DNA from: Pseudomonas viridiflava
GTDB taxonomy: Bacteria; Pseudomonadota; Gammaproteobacteria; Pseudomonadales; Pseudomonadaceae
DNA: 64,000 bases
Assembly: GCF_900602065.1 (NCBI RefSeq)
Contig: NZ_UWFN01000116.1
Span: 434,001-498,000 of the forward strand
Reading direction: 5' to 3'
Below are positions 17,885 to 26,199 of this stretch, in pieces. Within the stretch, counting starts at the first letter, position 1, and the number at the start of each line of letters is the position of its first letter. Under the pieces are notes generated by a model that was not told where the DNA came from, made no database searches, and saw only the letters and a program-made list of their open reading frames with translations. The position numbers and the translations under genes were made by a program.

Positions 17885-18257
17885 AGGAGCAAAGGGCCGG
17901 TCGATTTGCTCTCCGGAGTGACCGCAATATCAGCCAGCCCTTTACGCGACAAAATGCCACACCACAAATTCAACTAGTTGTCTGACAACCGCCGAACGGT
18001 CATGGATCGGAAAAACCATTTGTTCTAAAATGTTGCAATACCGGTAAGCGGACGCGGAATCGAACCTCAACGACATCAATTGTCATGGAATTCGAAGCCC
18101 GGCGACTTGACCAGATTTATAAAAAGAAAAGCCCGTCATAGACGGGCTTTTTTCGTTTTCGGCATTTGTAGCCGAGCGCGCCCTGAGCGCCAACGACGAT
18201 TTCGGGCCAGCCCGCTGGGCGCCCTACTGCACACTTTTAAAACTTGAGGCTAATCCC
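17885..18257. other. 373-bp intergenic region ending in a strong terminator, possible sRNA
   Basis: No open reading frame here looks coding. The region has an AT-rich patch (TTTGTTCTAAAATG near 18018-18031), then five GGA trinucleotides within about 90 bases, then the intrinsic terminator at 18131-18153. A hairpin GAGCAAA/TTTGCTC (17887-17911) follows the lyase stop. The terminator lies 247 bp after the lyase, far for a simple 3' end, so an independent short transcript of about 120 nt is possible. I found no GacA-type upstream site. Confidence 0.35.
18131..18153 (+). terminator. intrinsic terminator
   Basis: The stem GCCCGTC/GACGGGC with loop ATA is followed by six T and preceded by AAAA, so it would also work on the opposite strand. 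Confidence 0.9.
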
Positions 18258-18545
18258 ATGCTGCGACTCGTCATGATCTACCTGTTCCAATGGTTCAAAC
18301 GCCTGGCTGCCAACGCTGTATCGCGTAACGGCAACGACACCTACACCGAGAACTTCTCCTCCCGTGAAGAGAGCGACGGCGGCCGCTGGACGTTTGTGAC
18401 CATCTTCATCGTGTTCACCCTGAGCCTCTACTCCCTGGCCGGCCTGGGCTACTACGCCAAGGTGCATGTATGGGACGGTTTCACTGAGGCGGAAAAAACC
18501 AACATCGCCCAAGCCATGGTTGTCGCCAGCCAGAACCTGAACTAA
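18258..18545 (+). CDS. conserved small inner-membrane protein of unknown function
   Basis: The 95-residue protein has a basic N-terminal amphipathic segment (MLRLVMIYLFQWFKRLA), an acidic and polar stretch, one clear transmembrane helix (about residues 52-72, VTIFIVFTLSLYSLAGLGYYA) and a short tail. The start follows TTGAGGCTAATCCC, with GAGG as the probable ribosome-binding site. No known domain is recognised. It is convergent with the SDR gene, 13 bp away. Confidence 0.75.
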   Translation: MLRLVMIYLFQWFKRLAANAVSRNGNDTYTENFSSREESDGGRWTFVTIFIVFTLSLYSLAGLGYYAKVHVWDGFTEAEKTNIAQAMVVASQNLN

Positions 18546-18558
18546 GCCGCTATCGCAC

Positions 18559-19323
18559 CTAGCCGCGACCAACGAACGGCATGTTGGTGGCCATGACGGT
18601 CATATTCAGCACGTTGGTCGACAGCGGCAAACTCGCCATATAACGCACCGCATCGGCAACTTCCTTGACGTCCATCATGGGCTCAACGGCGGTCTGCCCA
18701 TTGGCCTGCCGTACCCCGGTGGTCATGCGTGCAGCGAGTTCGGTCAACGCATTGCCGATATCGATCTGCCCGCAAGCGATGTTGTATTCCCGACCGTCCA
18801 GCGCAAACGTCTTGGTCAACCCGAGCACTGCATGTTTGCTGGCGGTGTAAGGCGAACTGAACGGTCGTGGCGTGTGAGCGGATATAGAACCGTTGTTGAT
18901 GATCCGGCCACCCTGCGGTACCTGCCTGCGCATCAGGCCAAACGCGGCACGGGCACAGAGAAATACGCCAGTCACGTTGGTGTTGATCACGTTCAGCCAC
19001 TTCTCGACGTCCAGCTCATCCACCGGAACGGCCGGAGCGCCAACACCTGCGTTATTGAACAAGACGTCCAGGCGTCCATAAGCCTCTTCGATTCTGGCAA
19101 ACAGCGCATCGACACTCGCCGGATCGCGGACATCGGTGGACACGGCAATGGCCTTGCCACCCGCCTCGCCGATAATAGATGCCAGCTCGTCCAACGGCGC
19201 CTGACGACGCCCGGCCAGTACCAGGCTGTAGCCATCCTCCAGCAAACCCAACGCAACAGCACGCCCAATGCCGCTGCCTGCGCCCGTGACCAGTGCGACT
19301 TTTGAAGCGGTGGCGTTGGTCAT
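18559..19323 (-). CDS. short-chain dehydrogenase/reductase
   Basis: The 254-residue classical SDR has the cofactor motif TGAGSGIG (13-20), NNAG (90-93), the serine in NNGSIS and the catalytic YTASK (Tyr159, Lys163). GRR after the second strand suggests NADP(H) preference. It oxidises or reduces an alcohol/carbonyl substrate that cannot be named from sequence. Monocistronic by its surroundings. Confidence 0.9.
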   Translation of the reverse strand: MTNATASKVALVTGAGSGIGRAVALGLLEDGYSLVLAGRRQAPLDELASIIGEAGGKAIAVSTDVRDPASVDALFARIEEAYGRLDVLFNNAGVGAPAVPVDELDVEKWLNVINTNVTGVFLCARAAFGLMRRQVPQGGRIINNGSISAHTPRPFSSPYTASKHAVLGLTKTFALDGREYNIACGQIDIGNALTELAARMTTGVRQANGQTAVEPMMDVKEVADAVRYMASLPLSTNVLNMTVMATNMPFVGRG

Positions 19324-19419
19324 TCTATTACTCCCTTCTGATTCGAAAAAATGCGGAATAGCACAGGAGATTACCCGGCCTTGCCAACCCTGCGCTACAG
19401 AGTTGCAGACACGCTTAAT

Positions 19420-19508
19420 TGTAGGAGCGCGCTTGCCCGCGATGCGATTTTAGAGTCGACAGAATTTTCGCCTGTACCGACGCCATCGCGGGCAAGCGCG
19501 CTCCTACA
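19420..19508. repeat. REPIN (GCGCGCTTGCCCGCGAT class)
   Basis: TGTAGGAGCGCGCTTGCCCG and its exact inverse CGGGCAAGCGCGCTCCTACA flank a GTCGACAG...CTGTACCGAC centre. It lies in the 295-bp gap between the divergent SDR and FKBP genes; the FKBP promoter must lie in its last 110 bp. Confidence 0.92.
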
Positions 19509-19618
19509 ATCAACCCAGCTTTAGCAGGGCTGGCGATAGATCGCCTCATCAAACCCCTTGCACCACTGACGCTTTCCTGAGAAAAAGCCGCCCTTGTCGC
19601 CTTATTAGAGAAAGCACC

Positions 19619-19960
19619 ATGAGCAACGAATTGCTGGTCACAGACATCCGCACCGGTGACGGCAAGGCAGTCGTCAAAGGCGCGCTGATCACCACCCACT
19701 ACACCGGGAAGCTTGAAGACGGCACCGTGTTCGATTCCTCCCATGAGCGCGGCAAGCCGTTCCAGTGTGTGATCGGCACCGGGCGTGTGATCAAGGGCTG
19801 GGATCAAGGCCTGATGGGCATGAAAGTCGGTGGTATTCGCACCTTGTTCGTGCCTGCACATCTGGCCTACGGCGATCGGCAGATGGGCGCACATATCAAG
19901 CCTGGGTCTGATTTGCATTTCGAGATTGAATTGCTGGAAGTTTTGACTCGGGATGATTGA
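19619..19960 (+). CDS. FKBP-type peptidyl-prolyl cis-trans isomerase
   Basis: The 113-residue single-domain FKBP has no signal peptide, so it is cytoplasmic. Conserved features are VKGALITTHYTGKLEDGTVFDSS, GRVIKGWDQGLMGMKVGGIR and the C-terminal GSDLHFEIELLEV. The active-site aromatic and hydrophobic residues expected in the FK506 pocket (Tyr, Asp, Trp, Tyr in LAYGDR) are present. It speeds cis-trans isomerisation of X-Pro bonds. Single gene. Confidence 0.93.
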   Translation: MSNELLVTDIRTGDGKAVVKGALITTHYTGKLEDGTVFDSSHERGKPFQCVIGTGRVIKGWDQGLMGMKVGGIRTLFVPAHLAYGDRQMGAHIKPGSDLHFEIELLEVLTRDD

Positions 19961-20010
19961 TCCGCCCTTGAAGCTATTTACGGGCTGCCTCCTACCAGCC
20001 CCAGCGCGAA

Positions 20011-20090
20011 CCGGTAGGAGCGAACTTGTTCGCGAGGCGTCAGGCCTGAATCAACGCGTCAAGCCTCTCGCCAACAAGTTGCCTGCTACG
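20011..20090. repeat. partly decayed REPIN
   Basis: CCGGTAGGAGCGAACTTGTT at one end and CAACAAGTTGCCTGCTACG at the other are imperfect inverted copies, related to the element at 15614-15690. Confidence 0.8.
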
Positions 20091-20202
20091 GATTTTGTAC
20101 CGTTTCAGAGCCCTTCATCATTAGGTCTGATTGCTTGTTCCCCCAGAAAAAGCGATGCTCCACCGCATAGAAATCGACGGTACTTAATAAGAAGGAACAA
20201 TC

Positions 20203-20430
20203 ATGGCCCTGAACAAGCCAACCCAGGAACTCAAGCGCCACCTGAAAGGGACGGCCGCTAATCTTGAAAGCACTGCCAACGAAATACTCAAGCTTGCCGA
20301 ACAAATGACTGATGTCGACGTCACAGCGATCCTGCAACTGGTCAACCGGTTGTATGGCGATGCCGATCAGCTCAAAGCCTATGCCGATGAAATTAAAGCC
20401 AAGCGGATCGTTCGCGCCAAAGCGCTTTAA
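20203..20430 (+). CDS. small conserved protein of unknown function
   Basis: The 75-residue soluble protein is almost entirely helical by composition and charge (LKRHLKGTAANLESTANEILKLAEQMTDVDV...). GAAGGAACA lies upstream of the ATG. There is no signal peptide or membrane segment and no domain I recognise. It stands alone between the FKBP and DUF1275 genes. Confidence 0.7.
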   Translation: MALNKPTQELKRHLKGTAANLESTANEILKLAEQMTDVDVTAILQLVNRLYGDADQLKAYADEIKAKRIVRAKAL

Positions 20431-20478
20431 GCGTCGCACTGCTCGTGTCTGAACCAGTGATCAATGCAGGGACCTTCG

Positions 20479-21183
20479 ATGCTTCCTTCTACCGTCAGTG
20501 CCAGCGCTAACCTGAAGCATCTGCACATGCAGAAATGGCGCGGCCGTGTGGGCATGTCATTGGCGGCCTGCCTCTCGATCCTTGCGGGCATGACCGACGC
20601 CATAGGGTTTATGGCGACCGGTGACTACGTCTCTTTCATGAGCGGCAACACTACGCGCCTTGCAGTGGCGATCAGCGATGGCGACCTGAACACCACGTCC
20701 CGCCTGTTGCTGGCAATCATCACCTTTGTGGCGGGCAACGCACTGGGTGTCATTGTCGCCCGACTCGCCGGTCGACGCGCCCTGCCCTTGCTGCTGAGTA
20801 TCGGCATGCTGCTGTGTGCTGCTGCGGCATGGCCGATGGGCTCGCAACTTCTTACTGTGATGGCGGCCATTCTGGCCATGGGCATGCTCAATGCGGCCGT
20901 CGAACAGGTTAACGGGCTGCCGGTGGGGCTGACGTATGTGACAGGCGCCCTGTCACGTTTCGGGCGCGGCCTCGGGCGCTGGATGCTGGGCGAACGCCGT
21001 GACGGCTGGCGGATACAGTTGGTGCCTTGGGCGGGCATGTGCATGGGCGCCGTCATCGGTGCATTGCTGGAAAACCGCCTGGGAGCCAATGCCCTGCTGA
21101 TCAGTGGCGCATTTGCCGCATTGCTCGGGCTTTTGACGCTGTTTATCCCCCACCGCTGGCAACGTCGTTATATGCCACGCTAA
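20479..21183 (+). CDS. DUF1275 (YoaK-like) membrane protein
   Basis: The 234-residue protein has about six transmembrane segments and the DUF1275 hallmark GMTDAIGFMATGDYVSFMSGNTTRLA near its N-terminus. Family members are inner-membrane proteins of unknown function. AGGGAC lies about seven bases before ATG 20479; an ATG at 20464 would add five residues. Confidence 0.85.
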   Translation: MLPSTVSASANLKHLHMQKWRGRVGMSLAACLSILAGMTDAIGFMATGDYVSFMSGNTTRLAVAISDGDLNTTSRLLLAIITFVAGNALGVIVARLAGRRALPLLLSIGMLLCAAAAWPMGSQLLTVMAAILAMGMLNAAVEQVNGLPVGLTYVTGALSRFGRGLGRWMLGERRDGWRIQLVPWAGMCMGAVIGALLENRLGANALLISGAFAALLGLLTLFIPHRWQRRYMPR

Positions 21184-21192
21184 GTCTTCAAA

Positions 21193-21210
21193 CTGTCACC
21201 TTTGCGTCAT
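21193..21210 (+). promoter_or_regulatory. probable Pho box of the PPK2 gene
   Basis: CTGTCAC-CTTT-GCGTCAT matches the PhoB box (two CTGTCAT units with a four-base spacer) in 6 of 7 and 5 of 7 positions. TAACAT, a fair -10 element, begins 11 bases downstream (21221-21226), the usual spacing when the box replaces the -35. The PPK2 start is 48 bp after the box. Confidence 0.65.
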
Positions 21211-21258
21211 GTAGCCTGATTAACATCTGAGGACTTTTCCTACAGGTGAGCGCCCGAC

Positions 21259-22176
21259 ATGTCTCCTTCCCACGAAAATCTCGCGCGTCGCATCCACCGT
21301 GAACTGCTCGATCACAACGACGAAGAGCTGGAACTCGAACTGGCTGAAGACGAGTACAGCCTCGACAAGCTTTTCGAAAGCGACATCAGTGACAGCGACG
21401 AGAAACAGGCCCGCCACCTGTATTTCAGCGAGCTGTTTCGTCTGCAGGGCGAACTGGTCAAGTTGCAAAGCTGGGTGGTGAAGACCGGTCACAAAGTAGT
21501 GATCCTTTTCGAGGGCCGCGATGCTGCCGGTAAAGGTGGGGTGATCAAGCGTATTACCCAGCGGCTTAACCCTCGGGTCTGCCGTGTCGCCGCGCTGCCC
21601 GCGCCCAACGATCGTGAACGCACTCAGTGGTATTTCCAGCGCTACGTCTCTCATCTGCCTGCCGCCGGAGAAATCGTTCTGTTCGACCGCAGCTGGTACA
21701 ACCGTGCCGGTGTCGAAAAGGTCATGGGTTTTTGCGATGACGATCAGTACGAAGAGTTCTTCCGTACCGTCCCCGAGTTTGAACGCATGCTCGCTCGCTC
21801 CGGTATACAACTGATCAAATACTGGTTCTCGATTTCCGATCAGGAGCAGCACCTGCGCTTTCTTAGCCGCATCCATGACCCGCTCAAGCAATGGAAGCTA
21901 AGCCCAATGGACCTGGAGTCTCGTCGGCGTTGGGAGGATTACACCAAAGCCAAGGAAATCATGCTTGAACGTACCCACATCGCCGAAGCGCCTTGGTGGG
22001 TCGTGCAGGCTGACGACAAGAAGACTGCGCGCCTGAACTGCATTCATCACCTGCTCGGGCAGATGCCCTACGAAGAAGTCGAGCAACCCGCCATTGAGCT
22101 GCCTGAGCGGCAGCGCCGCGAAGACTACAGCCGTGTGCCAACGCCAAGTGAGCTGATCATCCCGCAGGTGTATTGA
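21259..22176 (+). CDS. ppk2: polyphosphate kinase 2
   Basis: The 305-residue PPK2-family enzyme transfers phosphate between polyphosphate and nucleoside di- or monophosphates in the cytoplasm. It has the Walker A EGRDAAGKGG (85-94), the Walker B LFDRSWYNRAG (141-151) and the lid residues around NDRERTQWYFQRYV. One PPK2 domain and a short acidic N-terminal region are present, as in the one-domain class I enzymes that favour ADP or GDP. The Pho box just upstream suggests phosphate-starvation control, which fits mobilising polyphosphate. Nucleotide preference is not readable from the sequence. Confidence 0.93.
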   Translation: MSPSHENLARRIHRELLDHNDEELELELAEDEYSLDKLFESDISDSDEKQARHLYFSELFRLQGELVKLQSWVVKTGHKVVILFEGRDAAGKGGVIKRITQRLNPRVCRVAALPAPNDRERTQWYFQRYVSHLPAAGEIVLFDRSWYNRAGVEKVMGFCDDDQYEEFFRTVPEFERMLARSGIQLIKYWFSISDQEQHLRFLSRIHDPLKQWKLSPMDLESRRRWEDYTKAKEIMLERTHIAEAPWWVVQADDKKTARLNCIHHLLGQMPYEEVEQPAIELPERQRREDYSRVPTPSELIIPQVY

Positions 22177-22263
22177 ACGCACGGCGACGGAAAATAGATT
22201 GGACGCTAACGATTTTCGTGCTTAACCTTGCCAGCCTGTTTGTGCGCAACGGGTCTGGCCTGA

Positions 22264-23199
22264 ATGTTTGCTGTTCTCAACGTATTACTGCCGATTTTTG
22301 CCTTGATCCTGCTGGGGTTCATTTGCCGTCGTACGAACCGGCTAGGCCCCAACGCTGCATCGGAAATCAACCGGATGGTGGTCTGGCTGTGTTTGCCAGC
22401 ACTGCTGTTCAGCGTGACGGCAACCTCCACCTGGGAGCAGATCTGGCACCCGGGGTTCGTGATCGGTTTCACCTTGAGCACCTTGTCGGTATTCGTCATC
22501 ACGCTGCTGCTGCGCTGGAAGAAAGGCACTAATCTGACCGACGCCAGCATCGACGCGCTCGGTGGTTCCTATGCCAATGCCGGTTATATCGGTATCCCGC
22601 TGTGCGTGATGGTGCTTGGCCAGGATGGACTGGAACCGGCGCTGGTCGGGGCGCTTCTGGTGGTATGCGTATTATTTGGCCTGGCGCTGGTCTGCGTGGA
22701 AGTCGGGCTGCAAACCGAACGCAGGCCGCACCGTATTGCCTTCAAAGTGTTCCTGGCGCTGGCGAAAAACCCTCTTGTGGTGTCTCCGCTCCTTGGCGCG
22801 TTATGGGCCAGCACCGGCGCGCCGCTTCCCGGTGCCCTGGAAAAACTGCTCAGCCTCTTGGGTGCGGCGACCAGCCCCTGCGCACTAGTCGCGCTTGGCC
22901 TGTTCCTCGCCGAAAAACAGCAAGGGACACGCGAGGGGACATCGCTACTGGTTCTGATCAAACTCATCGGCCACCCGCTGCTGACCTGGGTGCTGGTGTT
23001 TCATGTCTTCGACGTGCCGCTCCTGTGGGCCAATGCCGCCCTGTTGCTCAGTGCCCTGCCCACCGGCACCGGCCCGTTCATGCTGGCTGAGTATTACAAG
23101 CGCGAGGCGTCACTGGTTTCAAGCACGATTCTGGTTTCTACCCTCGGCTCGCTGGTGACGCTGTCGATCTGCCTGTACCTGATCAGCCACCCGGCTTGA
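22264..23199 (+). CDS. AEC family transporter
   Basis: The 311-residue protein has about ten transmembrane helices and the features of the auxin efflux carrier family: NRMVVWLCLPALLF in helix 2, GGSYANAGYIGIPL in the re-entrant region and ALPTGTGPFMLAEYY near the end. Bacterial members move dicarboxylates such as malate or malonate, or related anions. Substrate and direction are unknown. It is 88 bp after ppk2. Confidence 0.9.
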   Translation: MFAVLNVLLPIFALILLGFICRRTNRLGPNAASEINRMVVWLCLPALLFSVTATSTWEQIWHPGFVIGFTLSTLSVFVITLLLRWKKGTNLTDASIDALGGSYANAGYIGIPLCVMVLGQDGLEPALVGALLVVCVLFGLALVCVEVGLQTERRPHRIAFKVFLALAKNPLVVSPLLGALWASTGAPLPGALEKLLSLLGAATSPCALVALGLFLAEKQQGTREGTSLLVLIKLIGHPLLTWVLVFHVFDVPLLWANAALLLSALPTGTGPFMLAEYYKREASLVSSTILVSTLGSLVTLSICLYLISHPA

Positions 23200-23265
23200 C
23201 GCCGCTGCCCGTCAGGCATCGATAACGTTTAACATGTCGCGCCCTTTCGCCACTGATCGCCTGTC

Positions 23266-24228
23266 ATGACCCCAGAAGCACTCGCCATCCTTAACCAGCA
23301 TCTGCTTGATGCCCTGCAAACCGCGCCCAATGAAACCCGGCGTTTGTTTCATGGCCGAGGCCGCGTCTGGCCAGGACTTGAGCAGGTCACCGTCGACTGG
23401 ATGCAGGGCGTGGTCCTGGTTTCGCTGTTCCGCGAGCCCGCAAAGGCCGAGCTTGAAGCGCTGACTGAATTGCTGCTGGAACTGACCCGCACGCCCCAAT
23501 GGCTGAACAGCCAGGCACATACCTTGTTGCTACAACACCGCTACTTGCCGGAAAGCACTACTGAGTGGCTGTTGGGTGAGCGAGTGGAAGAATGGCAAAT
23601 CACTGAAAGCGGACTGCACTTTAAGGTCGATCTGGGCAGGAAGCAGAACTGCGGTCTGTTCCTGGACATGCGTTACGGGCGCGACTGGGTACGCGCTCAT
23701 TCGCAAGGCAAGCGGGTACTGAACCTGTTTGCCTACACCTGTGGCTTTTCGGTCGCGGCCATCGCAGGCGGCGCTGAACATGTGGTTAACCTGGACATGT
23801 CCCGGGCGGCCCTCACCCGCGGCCGCGACAACCATCGCCTTAATCATCACGACTTGCGCAACGTCAGCTTTCTGGATCATGAGCTGTTCAAGTCGTGGGG
23901 CAAGGTCAAAAAATCCGGTCCTTACGACCTGATTATTATCGACCCGCCGTCCTTCCAGCGCGGCAGCTTCCTGCTCGACAAGGATTACCAGAAAGTACTG
24001 CGGCGTATGCCCGAGCTGCTAGTGCCGGGCGGTCAGGTACTGGCCTGCATGAACGAACCCAGCGTGGGCTCCAGTTTCCTGATAGACCACACCGCCATCG
24101 AAGCTCCGGCCCTACGCTTCGAGCAACGCCTGGCGAACCCGCCGGAGTTCCCGGATGCCGAAGTCGAAGGTGGACTCAAGGCATTACTCTTTACTGATAC
24201 ATCGCAAGGCGCAACAGATATAACATAA
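23266..24228 (+). CDS. class I SAM-dependent methyltransferase, RlmI/RlmK-like
   Basis: The 320-residue protein has the catalytic-domain layout of 23S rRNA C5-cytosine and m7G methyltransferases of the YccW/YcbY type: substrate-side segment RKQNCGLFLDMRYGRDWV, SAM loop NLFAYTCGFSVAA, the acidic NLDMS at the end of strand 2, and IIIDPPSFQRGSF, the DPP[SA]F motif seen in these rRNA enzymes. It lacks an N-terminal PUA or THUMP domain. The likely substrate is rRNA, but this is inferred from the motif only. Confidence 0.82.
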   Translation: MTPEALAILNQHLLDALQTAPNETRRLFHGRGRVWPGLEQVTVDWMQGVVLVSLFREPAKAELEALTELLLELTRTPQWLNSQAHTLLLQHRYLPESTTEWLLGERVEEWQITESGLHFKVDLGRKQNCGLFLDMRYGRDWVRAHSQGKRVLNLFAYTCGFSVAAIAGGAEHVVNLDMSRAALTRGRDNHRLNHHDLRNVSFLDHELFKSWGKVKKSGPYDLIIIDPPSFQRGSFLLDKDYQKVLRRMPELLVPGGQVLACMNEPSVGSSFLIDHTAIEAPALRFEQRLANPPEFPDAEVEGGLKALLFTDTSQGATDIT

Positions 24229-24321
24229 CACCAATAGTTAGTTAGCTTCGCAACTTTAAAGTTAGCCAAGTGGATCCAATTAATATTTAATGGCGTCAAA
24301 TAAACCGCTTCTTGAGGCCCT

Positions 24322-24348
24322 TAAAGTTTCAGTTATAAATGCCGATGG
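24322..24348 (+). promoter_or_regulatory. FliA (sigma-28) promoter of the chemoreceptor gene
   Basis: TAAA (24322-24325), exactly 15 bases, then GCCGATGG (24341-24348) matches the flagellar sigma consensus TAAA-N15-GCCGATAA in 10 of 12 positions. It lies 151 bp before the MCP start codon. Confidence 0.7.
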
Positions 24349-24363
24349 ACTTGAATAACCCGC

Positions 24364-24395
24364 CCTGTGTAAACAACAAAACTTTTTTACACAGG
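24364..24395. repeat. 9-bp inverted repeat in the MCP leader
   Basis: CCTGTGTAA (24364-24372) and TTACACAGG (24387-24395) flank 14 bases, and GGTTTTTTC follows. It could be a regulator site or RNA hairpin in the MCP leader, or a weak terminator of the methyltransferase gene. Confidence 0.5.
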
Positions 24396-24499
24396 CGATG
24401 GTTTTTTCACATCGTGACGACTACATTGATGGCAAGTCGCCACGAGATAGATCAGTTGAATCTCAGCTATCGCAGTGTGGCGATTCGAGGTATCTCGGC

Positions 24500-26122
24500 A
24501 TGAAAACAAGAAATATAAAACTGACCACCAGAGCCCTGTTCAGCTTCGGCATCATCTGTTCGTTATTGATCGGCCTTGGCGCTGCCTCGCTGCTCAAAAT
24601 GGACGACATACATGACTCCGCGTCCGACCTGCAAAATAACTGGCTGCCCAGCGTCAGACAGGCCAGCAGGATAGAGACCGCGATGCTCCTTTATCGGCTG
24701 GATGCCAGGCGATTCGTCATGGACGACGCGCGCCTGGCCGAAGCGTCGATCAAAAAAATCAATCAGTTGAAAGCTAACCTGAGTAAAGCCACTCAAGACT
24801 ATGCGCCGATGGTTTCCGATGCGGCAGAGAAAGAGCTATTCAATAAAGTAGCGGCCAATGTCAGCGCCTATCAAAACAAAATTGACGAACTCATGGAGCT
24901 TAGTAAGACACGTTCTTATCAGGAAATGTCCGTCTTTATCCAGGACACCACAAAGCCGCAAGCCGTCGCACTGCAAACATCCATTGAAGAGTTGATTGGC
25001 ATTAATGAGAAAGGCGCAGTCCAGTCCGGCGCGATCGCTGATGAAAGTTTTACCAGCGGGCGCTACATATCAATGATATTCATTGTTATCGCGGTATTTG
25101 TAACGGTATTCGTTGCCGTGGCCTTTACCCGGAGTATTACCCAGCCGATTCAAACCTTGTTGATCACCACCCGCAAGATTGCCGACGGCGACTTACGCAC
25201 CACGGTCGAAATCAGCGGCGCAGATGAAATGACCGAGCTGCAGACTGCCACGGCAACGATGCTGGCGAGTCTCAAAGGCACAATCCAGCACATCTCGGAC
25301 TCATCGGGGCAGCTTGCCTCCGCTGCCGAGGAAATGAGCTCGATCACCAAAGAATCCAATGCCGGTATCCAGCGTCAGAGTATGGAAACCGAGCAAGCGG
25401 CCACGGCCGTCAACGAGATGACCGCTGCTGTCGAAGAGGTCGCACGCAATGCGGTTGCTGCCTCGCAATCAACCCAGGCATCAGAACGCTCGGCCCGGAC
25501 CGGACAGGAGCGCGTCAGCCAGACCATCGCCTCGCTGGAAAAACTCAGTACAACGGTTGAGCGCACCGGCGCTGAAGTGGAAGGCCTGGCCAACCAGGCA
25601 CAGCACATTGCCAAGGTGCTGGATGTGATTGGCTCCATCGCCGAACAAACCAACCTCCTCGCCTTGAACGCCGCCATCGAAGCAGCACGTGCCGGTGAAC
25701 AAGGTCGCGGGTTTGCCGTGGTAGCCGATGAAGTCCGTGCACTGGCCCACAGAACCCAGACGTCTACCCGGGAAATCGAGCAGATGATTCAGGGCATCCA
25801 GAAAGACTCGACGCTGGCGGTGCAGTCGATGAAACAAAGCACGCTTGAAGCCGGGTCAACCTTGCAGATTGCCCATGAGGCCGGTATCGCGATCAAAGAA
25901 ATCACCGCGGCTATCTCCGACATCAATGAGAGAAACATGCTGATTGCCACTGCCTCAGAGCAGCAAGCGCAAGTCGCGCGCTCGGTTGACCAGAACCTGG
26001 TGAGCATCCGCGATCTGTCTTCACAAAGCTCATCAGCGGCCAGCCAGACCTCTCTGGCCAGCAACGAGCTGTCGCAATTGGCCGTAGGCCTTAATCGTCT
26101 GGTAGCGAGGTTTTCGGTGTAG
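24500..26122 (+). CDS. methyl-accepting chemotaxis protein (four-helix-bundle sensor)
   Basis: The 540-residue transmembrane chemoreceptor has TM1 (about 12-32), a periplasmic helical domain of the 4HB_MCP type (33-188), TM2 (189-209), HAMP (210-262) and the signalling domain with the invariant hairpin tip [20 protein letters not shown]. It lacks a C-terminal CheR-docking pentapeptide; the end is ARFSV. ATG 24500 is preferred to 24398 because the longer version adds 34 polar residues ahead of TM1, and GAGG lies upstream. A FliA-type promoter supports a flagellar regulon gene. The ligand is unknown. The HD-GYP gene follows. Confidence 0.94.
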   Translation: MKTRNIKLTTRALFSFGIICSLLIGLGAASLLKMDDIHDSASDLQNNWLPSVRQASRIETAMLLYRLDARRFVMDDARLAEASIKKINQLKANLSKATQDYAPMVSDAAEKELFNKVAANVSAYQNKIDELMELSKTRSYQEMSVFIQDTTKPQAVALQTSIEELIGINEKGAVQSGAIADESFTSGRYISMIFIVIAVFVTVFVAVAFTRSITQPIQTLLITTRKIADGDLRTTVEISGADEMTELQTATATMLASLKGTIQHISDSSGQLASAAEEMSSITKESNAGIQRQSMETEQAATAVNEMTAAVEEVARNAVAASQSTQASERSARTGQERVSQTIASLEKLSTTVERTGAEVEGLANQAQHIAKVLDVIGSIAEQTNLLALNAAIEAARAGEQGRGFAVVADEVRALAHRTQTSTREIEQMIQGIQKDSTLAVQSMKQSTLEAGSTLQIAHEAGIAIKEITAAISDINERNMLIATASEQQAQVARSVDQNLVSIRDLSSQSSSAASQTSLASNELSQLAVGLNRLVARFSV

Positions 26123-26139
26123 CAAATGCGGGAAAAGCC

Positions 26140-26164
26140 CGATCAGCTCAGACTGCGCTGATCG
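26140..26164. other. perfect 8-bp hairpin between MCP and HD-GYP genes
   Basis: CGATCAGC (26140-26147) pairs with GCTGATCG (26157-26164). No U-tract follows, so it may moderate read-through or mRNA decay between the two genes. It overlaps the GTG at 26164, a reason to prefer the later start of the HD-GYP gene. Confidence 0.5.
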
Positions 26165-26199
26165 TGAAATTCAGCCATAACAAAAAGCGAGCAACTATC

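Noticed and set aside
18048..18085. tRNA or tmRNA 3'-end-like string (GGACGCGGAATCGAACC)
   Set aside because: It resembles a T-arm only over about 15 bases; no acceptor stem or anticodon arm can be drawn on either strand.
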